Origin: Mesocentrotus franciscanus
Taxonomy: Eukaryota; Echinodermata; Echinoidea; Camarodonta; Strongylocentrotidae
Direction of reading: 5' to 3'
Length of the DNA stretch: 64,000 nt
Assembly: GCA_037976565.1 (NCBI GenBank)
Contig: CP137668.1
Coordinates: 8,182,496 to 8,246,495, forward strand
Under the pieces are notes generated by a model. It had not been told where the DNA came from and did not search any database. It saw only the letters and a program-made list of their open reading frames with translations. Both the position numbers and the translations under genes were made by a program. The first letter of the stretch is position 1. Each line of letters starts with the position of its first letter. Positions 11,701 to 23,700 of this stretch are shown one piece after another.

Positions 11701-14700
11701 CACAAATGACAATATACATATTTTGTACAAAACTGGTGGAGGATAAAATTGATGAATTATCTGTGTGACGGTGGAAAAGTGGGTGATAATGCCCTCAAAA
11801 GGGTTGGAATTCGGCAAGGATAAGTCTTTATAACTTTTCTGGGGTAGTATTGTTAAATGTATATTTGATTATGATGGTCTGTAAATTGTATCCATGCATC
11901 AAAATATATCAAATATATATGTGTTTTTTTTTTAATCTGGAAGGATAGAAAGAATGAAAGATTAAAGGAAAATTGGCAGGGAAATGGGAATAAAATTAAA
12001 TGGAGCAAGATTGAAAAGTACAATAAACAAATAATACAATGGACATGTATGTAATAAACAAAGAAGAAGAAGAAGAAGAAGGAGGAGGAAAAGAAGCAGG
12101 AAAAGAAAAGGAGTGAGAAAAAAGGAAGAGGAAGAAGAAGAAGGAAGAGAAGAAGTAAAAGAAGAATAACAAGGATGAGAAAAAGAGGAAGAAAAAGAAG
12201 GAAGAGAAGAAGGAAAAGAAGAACAAGGAGGAAAAGAAGAAGGCAGGGAAAAAGAAGAAGAGGTATAGGAAGAAGAAGGAGGAGGAAAAAACTACAGGGA
12301 TACAGAGAAGATGGTTGTACTTCTAAGAATAGTAAGATGCTGTAATACTGGTATTTATAGGTCACTACCATCGGTCTGATTCGTGTCCAGTTGATGTGAG
12401 CGATTGGATTCACAGTTGGAGTTGACGTTGATTGCTCCTCAAAATGGCCGTCTTTGACACGGCCGACCATGAAGAAAAAAGTTCTCCAGACCTCTCCTGT
12501 ATTTATTTGGTTGAGGTTTCAAGCAAAATGGCAGTATGGGATAAATAAAACCTCTGGTTGGCAACCATTTTGAAGAAAGTGTAGGGCGGGCCCATGGGGG
12601 AGCAGTTAGAGCAGTTTCCCCATCGATAATTACAGGAGGTGCCCTCTAGACTATTTATGTTTTTGATAAGTGAATTTGCCCTCCATCCTGAGAAGAAAGC
12701 GGTGCCTCCAAAAATTCAAGTCGGCAACCATTGCAAGTTTGCAACAAATGAATGGTTAATGCTACTTTTTTAAAGCTGCTAGAGACAGTATGCAAATAGA
12801 CCTTCAACATTGTAAAAAGTTCCAGTCATGTTTTCTCCCAACATAATAAACATATTTCTACAAGAATATGACAAAGTAATCTGTACTATACTACTATCCT
12901 AAAGTATTCTTACTGGAATAGAAGGAAATCTTGATGTCATCCATCCTCATCCCCAATCCCGGTCATCATCATCATCATCATCTTGGTCCATCATTGTAGA
13001 TGATTGATTTACTAACTGGTTGAATCCGACATTGATTACTTCTCCATATCACCCTCCCTGACAAGGATAACCATGGTTACACAGTGGGAATGCTAGACGT
13101 AGAGGCCGGAGAGTCCTTCCTTATCCTCCTCTTCCTCCTCATCGTCATCATCATTTTCATTTTCACCACCATCATCACCATCAATATAATCATCCTCCTC
13201 ATTGACCATTGTCACTATCATCATCATCCCCACTACGATGAGTGATTCACTAACTGATGGAATCCGACATTGATTATTTCCCCATATCACTCACCCTGAC
13301 AAGGATGACCATGGTCACACAGTGGGGATGCTAGACCAAGGCTAGACTTGGGGGAGAAGTCCAGTGACAGGGATGAGCCTACTTTGAACAGGGAGATTCT
13401 ATCATCTCCCTGCTTTGAAGGACGTCACTGGGACATGTGTCCACCCCTCCTGATGAAAAAACAGTCTGAAACTTTATTATTGTTCCTGTTACCTTGACCT
13501 TACTCACATATATACCAATGTAATGTTGAGAATTGCTATTTTCATACTCCGACATTTTGCGTTGCTATGGCATGTAACTGCTCATCAATTTTGTTATTCT
13601 CAATTATTACAACCTGTATGTCATTGTTTAGTAACCTCACCTTTTATTTTGACCCTTTTGTCCATTTTTCAACATGGTGTAACTTTCCTTAACCCTTTAT
13701 AGTATATTGGGCAGTTTAAAGTGCCCTAATTAAAATAATTTTTAAAAAGCCCATCCAATATATTGCATAATAAAAATCATATTCTAATTTAATGTAAAAT
13801 TCAAAGTGGATCCATATAATATTGTGAAGTACAGTTTGTATCAAAAAATAAAGGTTGAGAACTGCTCTCAAAATTTATACTCTTTAGCTCTTGACTTGTT
13901 TGTGCAATTGGCTGGAAAGCCTTCAATAGAAAATATGTTATCAATCGTTTTTTTAATGCGCTCTTGAATGGTAAAATATAATCTTCAGCTTAAGTATAGA
14001 GAGGTGATCAAATCATCTATTCCATAGACATACACGTCGGAATGACTGACGTGACAGTTTATTTCCTTGACTTCAAATCCTCTGATTGAAATGGTAAAGA
14101 GGAAAAGAAACAGCAGGAGTCTTGAGGGAGGGATTTAAAAAGAAATGAAGTAAACTTCTGCAAGTCAATCTTTGCCCAAGGTCTGGCAGAAACTTATCAA
14201 AAAGAAGACTCTTTCCAATTTGCAAAAATGTGACATTTCCTCTCGCTAAACTTGATATCTCAACATTTCTTTTTAACTAGGCCAAATGTTTACACCCTTC
14301 CTGTGTAATCATTGAAAAGCATGAACATCTTTGATCAAGGTTGCTTATTATTCAGATTTAAATGCCAAGTTGAGTGATCACGTAATACTCCAAATGATCT
14401 GTGATGTGGGTCTAGCCATTGAGAGCCCACTGGTGTGATGGGGGAGGAGGGGTGAGGAGGGGGAGGAGAGGGAGGAGGAGGGGAGGAGGAGGGGGACGAG
14501 GGGAGGAGGGGAGGGGAGGAGGGGAGAGGAGGGGAGGAGGGGAGAGGAGGAAGGGGAGGAGGAAGGGGAGGGGTGGAGGGGGGACTAACGGTCTGAATAG
14601 GTGGATGAAATGGGAAACAAGTGGGATGAATACTGTAGGGCAAGGGTGTGGAATAGATAGGGATCAAAGGTAATTTTATATTTATATTTCTTTCCCCCAT

Positions 14701-17700
14701 TTTCTGATATTGCAGACAATTTTTATAATAATTTCATTGAAATTCAAGTATATGTTTATTAGATACATTGTATGTCTATGCAGAAAGAAATTGAAACTAT
14801 TATGAACTATTATCAAAATTCAATTATATGTTTAGTAAATACATTGGTTTGTGCAAAAAGAAATTGAAACTATTATGAATTATACAATAAGCCTACAATT
14901 TTCCTCTTCCTTGGTTTTGTCTATCGTTGAAATCGTAATTCCAGTAGGCTTACGGACTTATACATATCACACAAATACATTGATCTATGCCGTAATAAAT
15001 CCAGGCTATTATAAATACGATAGGCCTTCAATTTTTCTATTTTTCTTGGATTGCTGAAATCATAATTCATACACATTTTAATTGAATACATCAGTCTATG
15101 CCATAAATAATGTAGGCTCTTAGAAATACAATAGGCCTAAAATTTTCCTCTATTTCTTGGTTTCGTCTATCACATTTCAAACGAATGCATTGATTTAAAC
15201 CACAACAATTCCAGGCTATTAGACATACAATAGGCCTATAACTTTCCACTGTTTCTTCTTTGGGTTGTTTCTTGCTGCAATAAAAAATCCCACCACATAA
15301 CCAGTGAACACATTTATATATGCCATAAATCATATAGGGGGTACCGGGCTAGGCTATTAGAAATTCAAAAGGCCTATAAACAATTCTCCTATTTCATGGC
15401 TTTATTTATTGCAGAAATAATTTCTGAGAGTTTGTAAATCAAGCACCGCTAGAAATGCCCTTTAACATCCATCATTTTGATACTGTAATTCAATGCTAAC
15501 AATTGAAGGACTGATGTTTGTTTAACATACTGTTGAGAATGGTTATTTGAGCTGTTTGTGTAGAATCATATTAAGGCTAGGCCTGATATTTGATCTTCAA
15601 GTACTCAGAGTAAATATGTATTCTCTCTGTCAACTTTATAGGTCAGTGACGAAGACATGCGCTACATGATGGAATGTTGTTATTCAGTTTATTCACGACT
15701 GCCTCAGAACATACGAGTTTTTGAATCCCCTTTCATGTTATGGGCGTCATGTAAGTCCCCTGTAGGAATTGAATGTCATCATCTGTTCAGAGCCAGAAGA
15801 ACATTAAGTCTGTGTTAAAGATAAGCTTGAGTTCTAGTAATGATAGAAAATAAATTAAATATGATTTCCAGCAAGTTTTTGTGAGTTTGTTTTTATTTTA
15901 CCCGGGTTCAAATAATCAATCTACTGCAGGACAAACAATCCAGAATGAATTATAGCCATGTTTTTCTCTCTACATACAATTCCCATACCAGAGCTCAAGA
16001 TTAGCTTTAAAATATTCAGACTCCTAACAGATAGAATAGTTCCAAAATAATAAATCTTTTTTTCTCTAATGAGACAAAAATGTAGGCCTATATCACATAC
16101 CATTGAACGTTCAAATTTTTACAGGAATAGATCCAAAAATGTTCACTAATGATAGATAATTTGATGCATTGTAGCTTCATGACAAAGAAATATGATTCGT
16201 ATTTGAATATGTTTTGCTTAATTAATTCTTGATTTTGAGCTATACCTATTCCAATTTTATATCCTTATTCATTCATATTTACTTAACTTTTATCACATAT
16301 TGTCCATTGTTATCATGCACAAGAATAAAGAAATGCATACTTGTGTATTAAAGTGGAAGACACCCACACCTAACGCTTCATTGACAATGTCGCCAAGATT
16401 TCACGTCAGTCCGACGTCTCAAGTTCGCTGTTAGCAGGCACGCCCACCCGTTACCTCGCACAATGCGTAGCTGTGAGAACGGAGGTAGACCGCAGGTTGG
16501 ATTTCATGGACTTTTAAACTTGAACAGTACCTAACCCAAATGCCTTTGTCTGCAATTACTCCCAAGATAGAATACACCATTATTCATATGCAAACAAAAT
16601 CTTCAATGAAAATTTGATCCGCTTGATTTAATGCATCAAAGACCATACAAGGACATCTGTATTATACTTTTTTCTTTACCCATAAATTACCCGTGTTTGT
16701 TCTGTGGTATTTGATGTGTGAGTTGGCAGATTTTTAATAGAGAAGATACAATAGGCAATATCTCACTCACGTCATTCACATTTGTAAGCAATTTCTATTG
16801 CAAATTAATTACCGCAGTTTTCTGGTCAAAGATTGATTTGACACCTCGCAGTAGATATTGTATAAACATATGCATTCTTTCATGTTGTGGATAAAATTGG
16901 ATGCAGGTTTAGAGATTCTTGTCAGTAGGCCTATATATACCAAACAGCAGGGGGGTGTTTCACAAAGATCCTAAGTTGAACTTATCTCTAAGTTGGACTT
17001 AACAATTATGGAAAGCCGTTAGCGTCTATGAAAATATTTTGTAAAAGTTATTTTAAAAGGCATAAACTGTTGATTCAAATCATTCATATTTTCTATTATC
17101 AAGGAAATTTCATGTTCTTGATGTGGAATTTATAAAAAGTCTAAAATACTTTAATTTTTTCTCTTTTGAATATATTCTATTTTAAGGCTACAAATGGGTC
17201 TCCATAATTTGTAAGTCCAACTTAGAGTTAAGTTTGACTTAGGATCTTTGTGAAACACCCCCCAGGTGTTTTATTTCTTTCAGATAATTATGGAAATACA
17301 TATTTGATAAAGATGCTTGCTAGACGTACGACTATAAAAACAAACAAAGACATGCTTCAGTATCCCTGACAAAAGCTTGAGCCGTGAAGTTTTCTGTGGT
17401 TTGGAGATGCTATTATTCAATTAATTTTAAACAGCAGCGATGCATTATAAAATATTGTTTGTCGGAAATGACATATTCCAACATTTTAGCGATTGTAGCT
17501 AAGAATCTGGATGCATAATCAATTATATATTTTTTTTAAATATATTTTTTCTTGGGGGTCATGAGGAGGTTTAGGATTTGTAAGGAGAAAGGGTTGATAT
17601 GCAGGTAAATTCATGCTATTTTACACAAACATGTAAGCTTACACTTTTTATGAATTTTATCCATGGGAAATGTATCCTTTATGCTTGCTATCTATTTAAT

Positions 17701-20700
17701 CATCTTAAAGATAAAGACCAGTTCTGGTCAAGCGATTGCATTGTGAAAGAAACGTTGTGGAATCCATCAGAAAAGGTTGATCATCTAGCATGTAAGTATT
17801 GGTGTGTACTGCAAGGTTCTGGAATCATCAAAATGATAAGAAATTTGGCCTAGTCTTGGTAAAGTTACAAGCACTGTACACAGAAAGATGTATATGGGAC
17901 TACGCGACCACGTGCGCAATATCTATTTGGTCCCAATAGATATAATAATTTACCAAATATATCAATTAGTAGGCGGTTTCCCGGCAAAATTTGTATCATC
18001 ACATATTAGTCAAAACATATCCTTTCACATGATTGTTAATGAGAGCTTCCATTTCATTTTTTGAGAGAGGGACGTTTCCAAAACTGGTCTTTACCTTTAA
18101 GTCCTCCCAATATTGTTTCTTTATTCAAAATAACCTCTTACACTGTATGTAACAATTCCATCAGCCAATGAAAATAAATGTCATTAAATCCTGTCATTAT
18201 TTCTTTCTTCATGTATTTTCCCTGCAGGAATCTTCAATGGGGCGTCTCTACTTGGCCCCGCCTTCGGCTATGTGCTTGGAGGGATGTTCCTTAGCATCTA
18301 TACAGACCTGGGCGTCGACCACGAAAGGTAAAGATAATCACTCCTCTAAGCCTCATTCACATTCAATGTGGTAAACTGCACCCCAACAAAAAATGCGCGG
18401 CAAAAAGATTGGCATACAAATGTAGGCGTAATGTGCTACACATCTCTCGAACTTATTACACACAGACAACTCAGTATGCTTATTAGGGGCCTGTCTTGAG
18501 CACAGATACATATTTTCACCTTCATTTGCCATTCATGTACAGGTACAATAGTTGTTATTTTGCTAGGGCACTTTTTTTTTTGGAGGGGAGGGGCGGTTTA
18601 CTTGGTCACGTCTGAATGAGGCCTAATAATGTGAGGGGGTGGGAGACAATTGGTCTTGAGTAGGTGGAAAGTTTCTTGCTCCCTCTTTAAATGTCACGTT
18701 TGCTGCTGAAGCCCGAAGCTTCAAATGTAAACATGCACTTCAGGGCTGATGTCAAGTGCTCCTACAGATGGTACCTGTAATAAATGCTGAGGGGTTTACG
18801 TAGCCCAACTCAACACTGAATGTATTTTCGAATGTTCTCTCTCTTGTTCTTGTTCTTGTTCTACTCTAAAAACCTTTTCACTAAGAGACAAATACTTTAA
18901 ATAGAAACATTTTAAATTCCCGGGAACAAGTATTACTTTTGCAACTTAGACCCCGTTCTCATTCACTTTGAAAGTGGTCTTAGTTAGACCGCTCCAGAGG
19001 AACGGGTCTTGAGGAATGGTTTGCGAGGGTTCACACTCTGAGCAGTTTTTTATGGCTCAAACCGCTCCACGAGTCAAAGTGGTCTTGTTGCTATGGCAGC
19101 TCAGGTCAGCGGATAAATTTTTTCGCGGAATACTAAGCGTATGTACCGTACTACATGTTTCGCGTGCAACGTCACTAGCTCACTTCCGTTCAAAGTACGC
19201 TTCCGTTCACACTCGCACGTTAGAGCGCTCCAAACCGCTCTTAATAAGACCCGTTCCTCAAGACCACCTCCCGAGGTGGTCTTCTGGAGCGGTCCAGAAG
19301 TCCACTTCCTGGACCACTTTGACCGTTCTCACTCACCTAAGAACCGCTCCTGAGGAACGGGTCTTAGTTAGACCGCTCCAACGAAGTGAATGAGAACGGG
19401 GTCTTAATGATAGATAATGCTGAGTTTAGAAGAAAAAATTGATTTGATTGACATTATTTCAATAGTTTTTGGTGTAGGCATACTTATGGATCTTAAAAAT
19501 ATGAGAGTTCACATTTAACTTTTTAAAGATAATGTTTTTTTCGAAAAAAAGGCACTCTATCACTTCTGATAAGAGAAGTTGGATTTAACAAATAATGTTA
19601 CGGGGTTACTTGTTGAGGGCATTATCATTTGCTTATTTTTGTTGCGAGAAAAAAGGGGAGAGTTGGGTGAGTGAATGACGTCAAAGTTTTGAGATTGATG
19701 TAGTACCAGATATACTCCTGAAGGTCATGTAGCTAGATCAATGTATTTGTTTACAAACAAGAGCTTGTAGTGGTTCACTCCAACCCCTGAGCGGTTTGTC
19801 TTTGTGTCAACATGTTCAGTATCCATCTTACCCTTTTACCAGGAAACTCGCTCTCCACAAAGTGTGCCAAGTCAGGCTATATACGCTTACCTGCACGGAA
19901 GCACTGGGTTACCCCTGATACCGTTTGTGTGAATGTGTTGCCATGGTAACATAGTACCTGGTGGTTTGGGGATGGTGGGTTGGTGATTGGCATCTGACCA
20001 AGCTCAGATTTTCATTAATGAGATAAGCACATGGCCGGAGGCAACTAATTGTAAACAAGAAACATGTGCAGTGAAGGAATGTGTAGTAGGTTACTATGGA
20101 TTCGTCAGTTGTAAACAATGGTAATTGAAACTGAAACTAGTTCGGAAAGTACAAAAGTACTACTATTTCTGTTTCTACTTCTGCTACTGCTCCTGTTACA
20201 ACTGCTACTACTACTTCTACTTCTATTTCTACTTCTACTTCTACTTCTACTTCTACTTCTACTTCTACTTCTACTTCTACTTCTACTTCTACTTCTACTT
20301 CTACTGCTTCTACTACTACTATACTGCTTCTACTACTACAGCACTTCTGCTATTAATACTACTACTACCATTTAAACTACCACAATTATTTTGAATTTTA
20401 GTAATAGTACATCTCCTACTATTTAACTTTATCTATTTGAAAGTATTTGTAGGTTTATTTGTAGAGGTCTTCTTGTCATAGCACTATACCTCAAACTCTT
20501 TATATATTGTAAATTCATGTACTTGAAAGTCAATTCATAAAAGGTTGCAAACTTGATAGCCTGTAGTTTGAGGACAGCCATAAGTGCAATGAATGCAATT
20601 TCAGAGGGGAAGTATTAAGAACCAAGATAATTTAGAATTGGCAGCATGTAAAAACACCACTAATGAAAGAGGTCAAAGAACCTGCAATTTTCCATGCCAA

Positions 20701-23700
20701 ACTTCCCTGTATCTGCTTTGGAATGATGACCCCAAAAAGCCAACGCTTTGTGACAGATCCAACAGGTGAGGTTTAATTGCAAGTTATCGTAATTAAATTA
20801 AGGTATGAAGGCTTGATGTCTTTCAACCCAGGTTAAAAACTAATATAAAAACAAATGCCAAGAAAAGTTGTGCTAATTAACACCTTTTCTCCAATATGGC
20901 ATGATTGATAGTCATGGTCTTGTCTGTCTCTCCTTTTGACACCTTTCCCTCATTTTCTCATTATATATCCTTCACCTTTCCTCTTTTACAGGGCTCCACA
21001 CTCACTTTTTTACAGGGGTTTGGATTGAAATTTTGAGGGTCTACATGAAATTTTGAAAATTTCGAATTTAGGAGTCAGGAGATACAATTTGCTGGTTCAC
21101 ATGCAACAGATCCATGTGAATGTTAAGTTGTGATTCTTTGTGTTTTACAGTTTTACTTCATCTCTTTTTTCTATTGCAGTTCTTCATTATCCATTGATTT
21201 ATTTGTGTTTTATTTCCTTCTTTTTATATGGTTCTTCTAGTCTTCTGCTTCAGTAAAATTTGCATTCCTAGATGCAAGCACTTTTTCATGGGAACTTTCA
21301 TATTTAACAGAAATAATGCTCTGCTCGTTGTTATATTTTGTGCGCAGCCCATGTACATGTACATGCACAGAAAGCAATGTAGTGTGTTATGATCATACCA
21401 AGGAGATGCTATGACAAATTATCGTAATTTGACAATCCGCTCTCTGCCGATATTATCGGTTCAGTGACTGTGTTTTCCTGCGTGTGGTCAGAAAAGTGCG
21501 AGAAATAAATACTCTTATGCTGCTGCGGTCACTGTGAGAAAGACAAGTATTTTTTTGTCTTTTTTTATTTGTCTCATTATCCTTGAAGGAAATTGACTTT
21601 GTCAGAACCACATGAAGTCTAGGTGTCCAAACTAGATGTATCTGCAAATGTATTGCAAAATATGTCTTCTTTCTTTTTTGGTAAGATATTAGTTTATTCT
21701 ACTTTAGTATCATGTTTCTCTTCATGTTCTTTATTCATGTATATAGTTTCATATATAATGAAATCAAATTGAAGCACCATATTGATATAGTCTTTTCCTA
21801 AGGCACTCGATCCACTACTCTTGTTATACAGAGAGTTATTGCATAGGTATGTTTTTAGATAAATGTCATTTGTTATGGTTTTATAATTAGTAATAGCTTC
21901 ATACTAAACACAATAATATGCACAAAATTTTTCTTTCATATTTTTATAATTTTGTCAATTTTTTATCACTCACTTTTAATTTATTTTTCATTTCATTTCC
22001 ATCTAACAGTGTTTGTTCTAATCCTCAAAAGTAATAAAGTACTGTACAATCTTATTCAATGCACAGTAATTGATTTCTTGCTTGCACTTTGCAAAGCTCT
22101 TGTCTCGTCCTCTCCCCAGTTTTTCTTTGTCTATTTCCTTTTCGCATGTCTCAGACTCCATTCGAATCCCTGATGCCCAATTTCTCTCCCTTCCTCTGTC
22201 TATAACTCAATTCTTCCTCCAAGTTGAATATCGTCGAGGCCCTGCGGACTCCCCGACCTGCATCCAGGCCAATCATCGCTGACTGAACCACTATCTAATC
22301 AAGTTTTCAATATGAATTGATCTTAAGTGGGTCAAGCAGAAAAAAGACCAAGTCTCGTCAGAATGATATTGTTTGTAAGTACTTGGAATATCCAGGAGCC
22401 CGAGTTGTTCAACAGTCCTCCCCTCTCTCTTCTCGCCCCCTCTCTCTCTCTCTCCCCTCCCTCTCTCTCTCTTGTCTCTCTCTACCCCTTCTCCCCCGCT
22501 CTCTCCCCTGCTCTCTCCTCCCTCTCTCCTCCCTCTCCCTCCCTCTCTCCTCCCTCTCTCCTCCCTCTCTCCTCCCTCTCTCCTCTCATCCCTCCTCTCT
22601 CTCTCTCCTTCCTCTCTCTTCCCTCCCTCTCTATATCTTCTCTCTCCACCCCTTCTCCCCCTCTCTCCCCCTTCTCCTATCTCCCCTTCTCTCCCCCTCT
22701 CCTCAAACTAGAAAAAATGGATTACTCATCTATAGTATACTTGAATGCTTGAAGCCTGAACGCAGGGTTAGTTCTCACAAACTTTAGTCTCCTTGAACTC
22801 TGTTTCCTGGAAGGCTAGACACTTGCTTCTTGATTTTATTTCTGGCCAAAACTATCTCTTTTCCTGACCCTCTGACTTAATTTTAAGAGTGCTGGCTCTT
22901 CTTGAATGTCAATACAACATTTAGAAGTAAAAATGTAGATTGGCATGTATTCAATTAATTGTTGCAGTGGTAGGGGAAATTGGGTTAGTTTAGAAATGGT
23001 CATGGTGTTTCGGTCTTTTGTGTTGGGAAACATTGATTCCATGTTTGTCCCCTGCATTCCTTTCCATTTCTTATCATTTCATCTTCAATTGACGCTTTCC
23101 TCTTAAGACTCTTGTCCTAGCTTTATGCCATTTGCAATACTAAATTAAAGCCCTTTTACAGCCTAATTGACTGGTATTCAAGCCAATTTCTTTAAAGAGC
23201 TTGTGTTTTAAGTAAGCATGTTTGTTTTTATCATTCCACCCTTATTTATTAGTTTTATCACCAGATAAAGAATATGTGGTGCTTACAACTCATGTAATTG
23301 TTTAAACATATTTGTGGCTTACAACCAGTAAATAAAGATTGAAACTCTTGGAACCAGATTAATTTTTTAATTTCAAATCCGGCTGGTTCCAAGATTTTTT
23401 CTGACTTGTTTTTCAATTATGGATCGATCAATCAATCTTTATTTACTGGGTGTAAGCCACAAATATGTTTAAACAATTGAAATTTCTCCCAAGAAGCATT
23501 ACATTTATACCAAAAAAAAACTCATGTAAAGTTTTTCAATCTTTGTCTCATTATGGATCTAAGGTTTGTATGATGGAATAATCATTCTCAAGACAATATC
23601 TTCCAACTTAATTTCCTAGCTCTTCTTAGAGTAATAGAAATCACACCTTATTATCGATAGAAAAAAAGGGGGCGGGGAGAAGGTTCGAACAATTTTGTTT

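Larger units (their letters stand above)
2795..18227 (+). other. SLCO intron 1 (15.4 kb)
   Basis: It is bounded by GTGAGT at 2795 and CTGCAG ending at 18227, phase 1. It holds several repeats listed separately: MITE-like elements at 4448 and 16950, a palindrome at 9784-10191, and a tandem array at 14745-15425. It also holds a paired duplication near 13 kb, purine tracts and one exon-like segment at 3390. Bases 8090-8340 look less AT-rich and carry CACGTG and homeodomain-like TAATCC words, a possible conserved regulatory element. The remainder is AT-rich with nothing recognisable. Confidence 0.85.

Noticed and set aside
11853..12470. 205-residue minus-strand ORF
   Set aside because: Mostly Leu/Phe/Ser from a purine tract read on the other strand; no domain.
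14335..14700. Pro/Ser-rich and Arg/Gly-rich ORFs on opposite strands
   Set aside because: Both cover the G-rich purine block; low-complexity artefacts.
15900..15925. GGGTTCAAATAAT as a tRNA B-box
   Set aside because: No matching A-box, acceptor stem or anticodon arm; no tRNA gene can be folded here.
20118..20394. 85- and 89-residue ORFs of poly-Leu or Phe-Tyr
   Set aside because: Pure translation of the TTCTAC array; no complexity outside the repeat.
22317..22787. Three overlapping Ser/Leu/Pro-rich ORFs up to 156 residues
   Set aside because: Translation of a CT-rich tract in all frames.
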